The notes under the pieces were generated by a model, which saw only the letters and a program-made list of their open reading frames with translations, did no database searches and had not been told where the DNA came from. The translations under genes and the position numbers were made by a program. A DNA stretch of 26,051 nt from an uncultured Roseburia sp. (GTDB lineage: Bacteria > Bacillota > Clostridia > Lachnospirales > Lachnospiraceae), in assembly GCA_900548205.1 (NCBI GenBank), contig URJS01000027.1, positions 1-26,051 on the forward strand. The letters run 5' to 3'. Shown one piece after another: positions 7,189 to 14,788 of this stretch; positions within the stretch are counted from its first letter, which is position 1, and the number at the start of each line of letters is the position of its first letter.

Positions 7189-8400
7189 ATGACATGGAAC
7201 GATTTACCGACCCCGTGCTATTGCGTGGATGAGAAAAAGCTAAAAGAAAATTTAAAAATCCTGCAGAATCTGGAGCGTGAGACAGGCTGTCATGTGCTGC
7301 TTGCACAGAAGGCGTTTTCGATGTATGCGCTCTATCCGCTGATCGGAGCATATATCAGCGGAACGACGGCAAGCGGTCTGTATGAGGCGCGCCTCGGATA
7401 TGAGGAGATGGGAAAAGAAAACCATGTATTTTCTCCTGCCTATAAGGATGCGGATATGGCGGAGCTGGTAAACATCTGCGACCATGTTGTGTTTAATTCG
7501 ATCGCACAGTACGAAAAGCATAGAGGGACGATAGCGGAGCACAATAAGCAGGCGGTGACGCGCGGCGGACAGCGTATGCGTCCGGTGAGTATCGGCATCC
7601 GCATCAATCCCGAATATTCCACGCAGGAGGGGCATGCCATTTACGATCCGTGCGCGCCCGGCTCAAGGCTTGGCGTTACGTTTCGTCAGCTTCAGCAGGA
7701 TTTGGCGAAGCTTGGTATGGCGTGCGCTGGGGACGGTGTGTATGAGCTGCCGGAGGATATTGAGGGACTTCATTTTCATACACTTTGTGAGCAGGACGCC
7801 GACGATCTGGTGCGCACCTTCACGGCGTTTGAGGAGAAATTTCAGCCGTATCTGACGAAAGTAAAATGGCTGAATCTGGGTGGAGGTCATCATATTACCA
7901 GAGAGGGCTATCAGCTGGACAAGCTTATGGAGCTGATCGGCTACATCAAAAAGACATATCAGCTTGAGGTATATCTGGAGCCGGGGGAGGCAGTTGCGTT
8001 AAATGCCGGGTATTTCGTGACGGAGGTGCTCGACGTCGTACACAACGGCATGGATATTTTAATTCTGGATGCGTCGGCGACCTGCCATATGCCGGATGTG
8101 CTGGAGATGCCTTACCGTCCGCCGCTGCGTGACGGTTATGCGGCGGGAGAGCAGCCGTATACCTATCGGCTGTCATCCATGACCTGCCTTGCGGGGGACG
8201 TCATCGGCGATTACAGCTTTAAGGAGAAAATTTCGGTCGGCGACCGTCTTGTCTTTGAGGATATGGCGATCTATTCTATGGTGAAGAATAATACATTTAA
8301 CGGAATGCCGCTTCCGGCGATCGCACTCCTGCACGAGGACGGTACGGCGGAGCTGGTAAAGGAATTTGGCTACGAGGACTTTAAGGGGCGGTTGTCATAA
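7189..8400 (+). CDS. nspC: Carboxynorspermidine/carboxyspermidine decarboxylase (NspC)
   Basis: NspC decarboxylates carboxyspermidine to spermidine (and carboxynorspermidine to norspermidine). It is a PLP enzyme of the alanine-racemase fold, related to LysA. The 403-residue product shows the PLP lysine Lys41 in LLAQKAFS, HFHTLCEQ (195-202), the phosphate-binding LNLGGGHHITREGY (229-241 region), EPGEA (264-268) and the partner-subunit cysteine Cys333 in CLAGDVIGDYSF. It is slightly longer than the common form, with a basic insertion GGQRMRP (126-132) before the RINPEYS strand. The start follows AAAGAGG (7174-7180) by 8 bases. Its stop overlaps the next start by one base (TAATG), implying translational coupling to aguA. 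Confidence 0.93.
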   Translation: MTWNDLPTPCYCVDEKKLKENLKILQNLERETGCHVLLAQKAFSMYALYPLIGAYISGTTASGLYEARLGYEEMGKENHVFSPAYKDADMAELVNICDHVVFNSIAQYEKHRGTIAEHNKQAVTRGGQRMRPVSIGIRINPEYSTQEGHAIYDPCAPGSRLGVTFRQLQQDLAKLGMACAGDGVYELPEDIEGLHFHTLCEQDADDLVRTFTAFEEKFQPYLTKVKWLNLGGGHHITREGYQLDKLMELIGYIKKTYQLEVYLEPGEAVALNAGYFVTEVLDVVHNGMDILILDASATCHMPDVLEMPYRPPLRDGYAAGEQPYTYRLSSMTCLAGDVIGDYSFKEKISVGDRLVFEDMAIYSMVKNNTFNGMPLPAIALLHEDGTAELVKEFGYEDFKGRLS

Positions 8401-9536
8401 TGAAAAAAAAGAACAGTAGGGAATCCGGATTTTTGATGCCGGGAGAGTTTGAGCCGCATGAGGGCTGTATCATGATCTGGCCGGAGCGTCCGGGCTCGTG
8501 GAGGAACGGCGCCAGGGAGGCACGCAGGGCATTTCGTGATGTGATCGCCGCGATCGCTGAGAGCGAGCATGTCTATGTGGCAGTCAGCGAGACTTCAAGG
8601 GCGTCGGCAAAGGAGCTTTTGTGCGGGGAACAGCAGTGGCAGAAGAATGTCACACTTTTTGCGGCGGAGACGGACGACGCATGGGCGCGCGACGTCGCGC
8701 CCACCTTTGTACGAAAAGAGGACGGCAAAAACCCGCCGCAGATCTGCGCGGTCAATTGGGAATTTAACGCATGGGGCGGTACGGTGGACGGGCTGTACGC
8801 ATCATGGGAAAAGGACAATGCCTTTGCCGGATGCTTCGCGGACAGATTCGGATATGAATTGATTGACGCAGCACCGTTTGTGCTGGAGGGCGGCTCCGTG
8901 CACAGCGACGGCGAGGGAACGGTTCTCGTGACAGAAGCGTGCCTTTTGAGCGCGGGACGTAATCCGAAGCTCTCCAGAGAGGAGATCGAGGAGCGCTTAA
9001 GGCGGTATCTTGGAGCAGAGAAGGTCTTGTGGCTGCCACGCGGCATCTATATGGATGAGACAAACGAGCACGTCGACAACGTTTGTGCATTTTTAAGGTC
9101 GGGCGAGGTCGTGCTGGCGTGGACGGATGATAAGAGCGATCCGCAGTATGAACTCTCAAAGCAGTGTCTGGACTATCTGGAAGGTGTGCGGGATGCAAAG
9201 GGAAGGAAGATCACTGTACACAAGCTTCCGATTCCCGACCATCCAGTCTGTCTGACGGAGGCGGAGGTCGAAGGCTATGCGTTTGAGGAGGGCGAGGATG
9301 AGAGAGAGATTGGAGAGCGTCTGGCGGCGTCCTATGTGAATTTTTATTTTTCCAACGGGGTGGTCGTGATGCCCGTCTTTGGCGGAGAGAATGAGGAGAG
9401 CGATATGCGCGCGGTGGCGCTGATGCAGCAGTGGAATCCCGGGCGAAAAGTCATTCCGGTCTATGCGAGAGACATTTTGACCGGAGGAGGGAATATCCAC
9501 TGCATCACACAGCAGATTCCGGCGGGAAGAAAATAA
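8400..9536 (+). CDS. aguA: Agmatine deiminase (AguA)
   Basis: AguA hydrolyses agmatine to N-carbamoylputrescine and ammonia. It belongs to the guanidino-group-modifying (PAD-like) superfamily. The 378-residue protein carries the family's substrate-binding and catalytic motifs in order: TDDAWARD (91-98), LEGGSVHSDGEGT (162-174), DETNEHVDN (219-227, His224 being the catalytic histidine) and GGGNIHCITQQIP near the C-terminus with nucleophile Cys368. The ATG at 8400 overlaps the nspC stop by one base. aguB follows, so the pair completes agmatine to putrescine. In catabolic agmatine clusters aguA sits beside a carbamoyltransferase and carbamate kinase; here it sits with aguB, which supports a biosynthetic role. 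Confidence 0.95.
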   Translation: MKKKNSRESGFLMPGEFEPHEGCIMIWPERPGSWRNGAREARRAFRDVIAAIAESEHVYVAVSETSRASAKELLCGEQQWQKNVTLFAAETDDAWARDVAPTFVRKEDGKNPPQICAVNWEFNAWGGTVDGLYASWEKDNAFAGCFADRFGYELIDAAPFVLEGGSVHSDGEGTVLVTEACLLSAGRNPKLSREEIEERLRRYLGAEKVLWLPRGIYMDETNEHVDNVCAFLRSGEVVLAWTDDKSDPQYELSKQCLDYLEGVRDAKGRKITVHKLPIPDHPVCLTEAEVEGYAFEEGEDEREIGERLAASYVNFYFSNGVVVMPVFGGENEESDMRAVALMQQWNPGRKVIPVYARDILTGGGNIHCITQQIPAGRK

Positions 9537-9549
9537 GGAGCATGATGTT

Positions 9550-10428
9550 ATGAGCGAAAAGGTCAAGGTAGCAGCCATTCAGATGCGCTGCGCGGATACA
9601 GTGGAAGAAAATTTAAAGAGTGCAGAAGAAAAGGTGCGCCTTGCAGCGGCAGAGGGAGCGAAGATCATCCTTTTGCCGGAGCTGTTTGAGCGCCCCTATT
9701 TTTGTCAGCAGAGACGTTATGATTTTTATCATTACGCAAAGCCTGTGGAGGAAAATGACGCGGTGCAGATAGGGATGCGCCTTGCAAGGGAGCTTGGCGT
9801 TGTGCTTCCGATCAGCTTTTATGAGCGCGAGCAGAATAATCTCTACAATTCCATTGCCTGCATCGATGCGGACGGAAGCCTGCTTGGCGTATACCGAAAG
9901 ACACATATCCCGGACGATCACTACTATCAGGAAAAGTTTTATTTTACGCCGGGAAATACGGGCTTCCGTGTTTTTCAGACGCGCTATGGAACGATCGGCG
10001 TGGGCATCTGCTGGGATCAGTGGTTTCCGGAGACCGCGCGCTGTATGGCGCTCATGGGAGCGGAGCTTTTGTTCTATCCTACGGCGATCGGGTCTGAGCC
10101 GATTTTAGAATGTGACAGTATGCCGCACTGGCGGCGTTGTATGCAGGGACACGCGGCAGCCAACCTGATGCCCGTGATAGCGGCGAACCGGATCGGCAGG
10201 GAGCGTGTTTCTCCGTGTGAGGAAAACGGCGGACAGACCTCGGAGCTTGCGTTTTACGGTTCTTCCTTTTTGACGGACGAGACAGGAGAGCTTGTGGCTG
10301 AAGCGGGGCGTGAGCAGGAGGAAATACTGTATGCCGCGTACGATTTGGCGGATCTGTTTGCAAAGCGTTTGGAATGGGGGCTGTTCCGTGACCGCAGACC
10401 GGGATGCTACGGGAAGATCACAGAGTGA
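9550..10428 (+). CDS. aguB: N-carbamoylputrescine amidase (AguB)
   Basis: AguB hydrolyses N-carbamoylputrescine to putrescine, CO2 and ammonia. It is a carbon-nitrogen hydrolase of the nitrilase superfamily. The 292-residue size is typical. The catalytic triad is visible: Glu44 in LLPELFERPYF, Lys117 in YRKTHIPDD, and Cys154 in GICWDQWFPE; YPTAIGSEP follows. The start follows AAGGAG (9535-9540) by 9 bases and lies 13 bases after aguA. It is the last gene of the polyamine operon. Its product, putrescine, would be the substrate of the dehydrogenase at 5908 or of SpeE. Confidence 0.95.
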   Translation: MSEKVKVAAIQMRCADTVEENLKSAEEKVRLAAAEGAKIILLPELFERPYFCQQRRYDFYHYAKPVEENDAVQIGMRLARELGVVLPISFYEREQNNLYNSIACIDADGSLLGVYRKTHIPDDHYYQEKFYFTPGNTGFRVFQTRYGTIGVGICWDQWFPETARCMALMGAELLFYPTAIGSEPILECDSMPHWRRCMQGHAAANLMPVIAANRIGRERVSPCEENGGQTSELAFYGSSFLTDETGELVAEAGREQEEILYAAYDLADLFAKRLEWGLFRDRRPGCYGKITE

Positions 10429-10436
10429 GCCGCCCC

Positions 10437-10465
10437 TTGACAGCACAGAGTGTTTGCGCTATATT
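10437..10465 (+). promoter_or_regulatory. Sigma-A promoter of the MarR gene
   Basis: TTGACA (10437-10442), exactly 17 bases, TATATT (10460-10465). It starts 8 bases after the aguB stop, so the MarR gene is likely expressed separately from the polyamine operon. A partial dyad, GTTT-ACAAGG-AAAC, just downstream could be an operator but is weak. Confidence 0.75.
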
Positions 10466-10506
10466 AAATCATATAATGTTTACAAGGAAACAAAAGGAGA
10501 GGCGTT

Positions 10507-10962
10507 ATGAAGAAACACGAGCTGCTGCTAAAGGAGCTTGCACTCATGCTGGAGCGGCAGGATATGCTGTCGCAATTAACGGAAAATCAATGCCTCAATG
10601 AGTATAGCTATTCAGAGACGCATTGCATCGACTTTATCGGCAGGCTGGAATTGCCGAATGTCACGAAGCTTGCGGAGCATATGCGCATGACGCGCGGAGC
10701 GATCAGCAAGATGACGAAAAAGCTGCTTGCAAAAGGGATGATCGAGAAATATACGCTTGAGACGAACAAAAAGGAGATTTATTTCCGGCTGACAGAGCAG
10801 GGGCGGCTTGTATTTGAGGAGCATGCGAAGCGGCACAGGCTCTGGGAAAAGCGTGATATGGAATTTCTGGCGCGCTATCCAAAGGAAGAAATTGCAACTG
10901 TGTATACATTTATGCAGGAGTTTAATGCTTATCTGGAGGAACAGATCCAGCAGCTTGCATAG
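10507..10962 (+). CDS. MarR family transcriptional regulator
   Basis: The 151-residue protein has the MarR layout. An N-terminal dimerisation helix is followed by a winged helix-turn-helix across roughly residues 35-105, with the recognition segment NVTKLAEHMRMTRGAISKMT and the wing around LETNKKEIYFRLTEQG. A C-terminal helix pair completes the dimer interface. AGGAGA (10496-10501) precedes the start by 5 bases. It has its own consensus promoter and stands between the polyamine operon and a convergent lytic transglycosylase gene. Its ligand and targets are unknown; control of the adjacent polyamine operon is possible but is only a guess from position. Confidence 0.88.
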   Translation: MKKHELLLKELALMLERQDMLSQLTENQCLNEYSYSETHCIDFIGRLELPNVTKLAEHMRMTRGAISKMTKKLLAKGMIEKYTLETNKKEIYFRLTEQGRLVFEEHAKRHRLWEKRDMEFLARYPKEEIATVYTFMQEFNAYLEEQIQQLA

Positions 10963-11055
10963 GAAAGAGCGGTGGAAGCAGCTACCGGTGATCTGCCGTG
11001 GTGCGATTTCCCGCAGCGTGTTTTTAAGCGATAGGAAATGAGCTGCTTTCTGGAA

Positions 11056-11079
11056 TAAAAGCCCGGCAGAGCCGGGCTT
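11056..11079 (-). terminator. Intrinsic terminator of the transglycosylase gene
   Basis: A perfect 9-bp GC-rich stem AAGCCCGGC (11059-11067) / GCCGGGCTT (11071-11079) with a three-base loop. Read on the minus strand it is followed by TTTTATT, and it lies 13 bases beyond the stop of the minus-strand gene. On the plus strand there is no T-run, so it probably does not serve the MarR gene efficiently. Confidence 0.8.
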
Positions 11080-11091
11080 AAACTATAGATC

Positions 11092-11835
11092 TTAGAGAAC
11101 TGTTACGGTAATAGAAGGCTTTTCGGTTTCGCTGTCGGCTGGCGGTGCAGGCGGATTGGCAGCGGCTTCCGACGAGGTGAACTGCTTGGCAAATGAACGG
11201 AGTGTATCTGCATGGAGGGTTCCAGCGGAAAGAAGATTGCTTAGGCATTCCTTTAAATCACTCTTATTCTCGGTATCAAAATAGGAAAGCACCTTCTGTA
11301 CATAATTCTGTGTCTCCGTAAAAGGAGGAATGCCGCCGTAGCTGTCTACATTGCTGCTGCCGGCATTATAGGCGGCAAGCGCAAGCGCAGTGTTTCCGCT
11401 GTATTTGTCTAAGAGCTGTGAGATATACTTTGCACCGCCCATGATGTTCTCACGCACGTCATAGGAATTTGTAACGCCAAGCGCGGCAGCGGTAGCGGGC
11501 ATGAGCTGCATCATGCCGACGGCGCCGGCAGAGCTTACAGCGTTTGGATCAAAGCCGGATTCCGCGCGTGCGATGGAGGTTAAAAGATTGACAGAGACAC
11601 CAAAGGCCTCCCCTGCCTCCTTAAAAATAGCATAAAGATCAGGCGGGCATTCGCTAAGCGGCGCAGAAGCCGTATTGCCATAGGCGGCGGACGCGTTGCT
11701 TAGGGCTGAGGAGAAATCTGCCGCTGCCGCACGGGCAGCCTTTTCCTCCTCCAACGCGCGTGCGCGTTCGACTGCAGCAGTATTTATCTGATCAACAAAT
11801 GCCTGATCGTGGTAAGGCAAAACAGTAATGCTCAT
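11092..11835 (-). CDS. Lytic transglycosylase (SLT domain) without signal peptide
   Basis: The C-terminal half is a soluble lytic transglycosylase domain (about residues 65-190), which cleaves peptidoglycan glycan strands. It has catalytic Glu92 in ARAESGFDPNAVSSAGA, the GMMQLMPATA motif (107-116), and ALAAYNAGSSNV (152-163). The first 60 residues are a charged, alanine-rich helix without a hydrophobic signal, and the tail is proline/serine-rich. The start was set at 11835 because AAAGGAG lies 6 bases upstream; an ATG six codons earlier overlaps that site. The 247-residue product would need a non-Sec route or a partner to reach the wall, as for some flagellar or phage muramidases. It is monocistronic with its own terminator. 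Confidence 0.86.
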   Translation of the reverse strand: MSITVLPYHDQAFVDQINTAAVERARALEEEKAARAAAADFSSALSNASAAYGNTASAPLSECPPDLYAIFKEAGEAFGVSVNLLTSIARAESGFDPNAVSSAGAVGMMQLMPATAAALGVTNSYDVRENIMGGAKYISQLLDKYSGNTALALAAYNAGSSNVDSYGGIPPFTETQNYVQKVLSYFDTENKSDLKECLSNLLSAGTLHADTLRSFAKQFTSSEAAANPPAPPADSETEKPSITVTVL

Positions 11836-11886
11836 GAGCAGCTCCTTTATCATTGAAAATCAATAGAAATATACATAACTATTACG

Positions 11887-11915
11887 AGTATAGCACAATT
11901 TACGGAAATGGGAAA
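11887..11915 (-). promoter_or_regulatory. Candidate extended -10 promoter for the transglycosylase gene
   Basis: On the minus strand, TATACT (11892-11887) is preceded by TG one base upstream, an extended -10 element. The -35 hexamer at 17-base spacing is poor (TTTCCC). The predicted leader is about 45 bases. It overlaps the 5' end of the lysA region, so the two divergent genes share a control spacer. Confidence 0.4.
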
Positions 11916-11934
11916 GAGGGAAATGGAGGGAAAT

Positions 11935-13221
11935 ATGAAAAAAGAGACGTTTGTAACAAAGGAACAGTTAGAGGAGATCGTAAAAAAATATCCGACGCCG
12001 TTTCACCTGTATGATGAAAAGGGCATTCGGGAGAACGCAAAAGCGGTGAAGGAGGCATTTGCATGGAATCCGGGATTTCGGGAATATTTTGCGGTCAAGG
12101 CGACGCCGAACCCGTATATTCTCAATATTTTAAAGGAATATGGCTGCGGCTGCGACTGCGCCTCCCTCACGGAGCTGATGCTGGCGGATTCACAGGGGTT
12201 TGACGGGGAGCACATTATGTTTTCGTCAAATGATACGCCGGCAGAGGAATTTGTGCTTGCAGACCGGCTGGGCGCGATCATCAATCTCGATGATTTCACG
12301 CATATTGAGTTTCTGGAAAAGACGATCGGGCGGATTCCTGAGACGATCAGCTGCCGCTACAATCCGGGCGGGGTGTTTAAGATGAGCAACGGCATTATGG
12401 ACAATCCTGGGGATGCAAAATACGGGTTTACACATGAGCAGATCATTGAGGGATTTCGACTTTTAAAGGAAAAGGGCGCAAAATATTTTGGAGTTCACGC
12501 ATTTTTAGCGAGTAACACGGTGACAAATGAATATTACCCGAAGCTTGCGCGCCAGCTTTTTGAACTTGTTGTCGAATTAAAGGAAAAGACGGGCTGCGAC
12601 ATTCGGTTCATCAATCTTTCCGGCGGCGTGGGGATCCCGTATACTCCCGAGCAGACGCCGAATGATATTCGGGTGATCGGTGAGGGCGTGCGCGCGGCGT
12701 TTGAGGAAATCTTAGTACCTGCTGGGCTTGGAGATGTGGCGATCTATACGGAGATGGGGCGCTTTATGCTAGGGCCGTACGGCTGCCTTGTGACGCGTGC
12801 GATTCACGAGAAGCACACGCATAAGGAGTACATCGGTGTGGACGCCTGTGCAGTCAATCTGATGCGCCCTGCAATTTACGGCGCATACCACCACATCACC
12901 GTGATGGGAAAGGAGGATGCGCCTTGCGATCGCAAATATGACGTGACAGGCTCGCTCTGTGAGAACTGTGACAAATTTGCCGTGGACCGGATGCTGCCGG
13001 AGATTGCGATGGGCGATCTTCTGGTCATTCATGACACGGGCGCGCATGGCTTCTCAATGGGGTATAACTATAACGGAAAGCTCCGCTCGGCAGAGGTGCT
13101 TCTAAGGGAGGACGGTTCGACGCAGCTGATCCGCCGTGCCGAGACGCCGGAGGATTATTTCCGTACATTCGATTGCTTTGACATTTTAAAGGATATGGAT
13201 TGGCAGCAGGCAAAAGCTTAG
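11935..13221 (+). CDS. lysA: Diaminopimelate decarboxylase (LysA)
   Basis: LysA decarboxylates meso-diaminopimelate to L-lysine, the last lysine step; it is a PLP enzyme of the alanine-racemase fold. The 428-residue protein has PLP lysine Lys55 in YFAVKATPNP, the FINLSGGVGIPY glycine loop, an EMGRFMLGPYG segment (the family's EPGR-type site), and the CENCDKFA cysteine motif from the partner subunit. The start at 11935 is placed after GGAGGG (11925-11930); an in-frame ATG at 11908 would add nine residues before that site. It completes the set with dapA and dapB but is separated from them by the polyamine genes. The M42 peptidase gene follows after 33 bases. Confidence 0.93.
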   Translation: MKKETFVTKEQLEEIVKKYPTPFHLYDEKGIRENAKAVKEAFAWNPGFREYFAVKATPNPYILNILKEYGCGCDCASLTELMLADSQGFDGEHIMFSSNDTPAEEFVLADRLGAIINLDDFTHIEFLEKTIGRIPETISCRYNPGGVFKMSNGIMDNPGDAKYGFTHEQIIEGFRLLKEKGAKYFGVHAFLASNTVTNEYYPKLARQLFELVVELKEKTGCDIRFINLSGGVGIPYTPEQTPNDIRVIGEGVRAAFEEILVPAGLGDVAIYTEMGRFMLGPYGCLVTRAIHEKHTHKEYIGVDACAVNLMRPAIYGAYHHITVMGKEDAPCDRKYDVTGSLCENCDKFAVDRMLPEIAMGDLLVIHDTGAHGFSMGYNYNGKLRSAEVLLREDGSTQLIRRAETPEDYFRTFDCFDILKDMDWQQAKA

Positions 13222-13254
13222 GTGAGACTTATAAGAATGGAGGAATCATATCAT

Positions 13255-14292
13255 ATGCAGAAAAAAAGCTATGTGGATTATATTGTAGAGGAGACAAAGA
13301 AATTATTGGCGATCGACAGTCCGAGCGGCTTTACAAAAGCTGCGGCAGACTATGTCATGCAGGAGTACCGGGCGCTTGGATATGAGCCGGAGCAGACGGT
13401 AAAGGGCGGGGTGCTGACTGCGATCGGCGGCGCGGATCAGGAGAATGCCGTGCTGCTGGAGGCGCATATGGATACGCTTGGCGCGATGGTCTGTGAGATC
13501 GGGGCAAACGGAAGGCTGAAGGTAACGCCGATCGGAGGCTTGAACGCCAATAATGCGGAGGCGGAGAACTGCCGCATTCATGCACGGTTTGGCGAGGTTT
13601 TCGAGGGAACGATGCAGCTGATCGATGCATCGGTGCATGTAAACGGAGATTATAATGATAAAAAGCGTACCTTTGATCATATGGAGGTCGTGCTTGACGA
13701 GAAGGTGCATACGGCGGAGGATGTAAAAAAGCTTGGGATCATGGTCGGAGATTTTGTCTGCTTTGAGCCTCGGACAACGGTGACAAGATCAGGCTATATC
13801 AAAAGCCGGTTTCTGGATGATAAGCTAAGCGTCGGTATTTTGCTTGGTTATGCGAAATATTTAAAGGAGGAACATGTGACGCCCGAGCGCATGATCTATC
13901 AGCACATTACTGTTTATGAGGAGGTTGGTCACGGCGGCGCGGCGTCTATTCCCGCGGGCGTGACAGAGGTTCTCTCGGTAGATATGGGGTGCGTCGGCGA
14001 GGGACTCACCTGTGAGGAGACGCAGGTCTCCATTTGCGCAAAAGACAGCCGCGGGCCGTACAGCTACGAGGTCGTGACCGGATTGATCCGTGCGGCAAAG
14101 GAGGCGGGGGTTGATTTTGCGGTAGATGTGTATCCGTACTACGGCTCGGACGCCGATGTCGCGCTGACCGCAGGCTATGACGTGCGTCACGGTCTGATCG
14201 GCGCGGGCGTGTACGCTTCGCATGGCTACGAGAGAAGTCATATCGATGGCGTGAAAAATACATTTTTACTGCTTCAGGCATATTTGGGATAA
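13255..14292 (+). CDS. M42 family metallopeptidase (glutamyl aminopeptidase-like)
   Basis: This 345-residue protein fits the M42 group of two-metal aminopeptidases, cytosolic enzymes that trim peptides and often form tetrahedral dodecamers. Metal-site motifs are visible: LEAHMDTLG (69-76, His71 and Asp73), FLDDKLSVG (187-194), YEEVGHGGA (221-229, catalytic Glu222 and metal Glu223), SVDMG (241-245) and a late SHGYERSHIDG with the terminal histidine. The start follows GGAGGA (13239-13244) by 10 bases; a GTG at 13222 lies upstream of that site. It lies 33 bases after lysA and is probably co-transcribed. Its peptide substrate cannot be told from the sequence. Confidence 0.88.
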   Translation: MQKKSYVDYIVEETKKLLAIDSPSGFTKAAADYVMQEYRALGYEPEQTVKGGVLTAIGGADQENAVLLEAHMDTLGAMVCEIGANGRLKVTPIGGLNANNAEAENCRIHARFGEVFEGTMQLIDASVHVNGDYNDKKRTFDHMEVVLDEKVHTAEDVKKLGIMVGDFVCFEPRTTVTRSGYIKSRFLDDKLSVGILLGYAKYLKEEHVTPERMIYQHITVYEEVGHGGAASIPAGVTEVLSVDMGCVGEGLTCEETQVSICAKDSRGPYSYEVVTGLIRAAKEAGVDFAVDVYPYYGSDADVALTAGYDVRHGLIGAGVYASHGYERSHIDGVKNTFLLLQAYLG

Positions 14293-14336
14293 TGCCGGAT
14301 TAAAGAAAACTTAATAATTTCATAGGATGATCTTCC

Positions 14337-14365
14337 TTGTCAATGCGGACCTCTCATGCTATATT
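14337..14365 (+). promoter_or_regulatory. Sigma-A promoter of the GntR-ABC operon
   Basis: TTGTCA (14337-14342), 17 bases, TATATT (14360-14365). It is followed at once by a dyad (14370-14388) and then by the ribosome site of the GntR gene, so the predicted leader is short, about 40 bases. Confidence 0.75.
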
Positions 14366-14369
14366 AACT

Positions 14370-14388
14370 GTACTAAAAGAAATAGTAC
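14370..14388. promoter_or_regulatory. Candidate operator for the GntR repressor
   Basis: GTACT-N9-AGTAC is a perfect dyad starting five bases after the -10 hexamer. A second, wider pairing TGTAC (14369-14373)/GTACA (14394-14398) overlaps it. YtrA-type GntR proteins are known to repress their own operons from dyads at the transcription start, so autoregulation is likely. Confidence 0.55.
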
Positions 14389-14413
14389 GGTTGGTACAGA
14401 TAGGAGGTCCGAT

Positions 14414-14788
14414 TTGATTCAATTAAATTATCGGGATGCAAAGCCGATCTATGAGCAGATCAAGGATGGTCTGCGCAAGCTGATCGTCTCCAATTCTCTT
14501 TCTGCCAATGAGAAGCTGCCAAGTGTGCGCGAGATGGCGTCCCGCCTGGCGATCAATCCGAATACGATTCAGAGGGCGTATCATGAGCTTGAGAGCGAGG
14601 GCTATGTGTATTCGGTTGCGGGCAGGGGAACCTTTGTTGCTGAGCATAAGGGACATTTTGCGGAAAGGACGGATGAATTGCTGGAGAGCTTTGATGAGAT
14701 CGTTGAGGAGCTTTGCTTTCTTTCTGTCGGGAAAAAAGAGCTCATTGAACGGATCGATCATTTGACAGAGGAGGGAGAGCGGGCATGA
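14414..14788 (+). CDS. GntR family regulator, YtrA type
   Basis: The 124-residue protein has only the GntR winged helix (KPIYEQIKDGLRKLI, then LPSVREMASRLAINPNTIQRAY and a wing ending GRGTFVA) and a short C-terminal dimerisation helix. This is the layout of the YtrA subfamily that controls adjacent ABC transporter genes. A TTG start at 14414 is chosen because TAGGAGGT (14401-14408) lies 5 bases upstream and the longer frame would overlap the promoter. Its stop overlaps the ATPase start (ATGA, 14785-14788), so the two are translationally coupled. Autorepression through the dyad at 14370-14388 is inferred. Confidence 0.88.
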   Translation: MIQLNYRDAKPIYEQIKDGLRKLIVSNSLSANEKLPSVREMASRLAINPNTIQRAYHELESEGYVYSVAGRGTFVAEHKGHFAERTDELLESFDEIVEELCFLSVGKKELIERIDHLTEEGERA

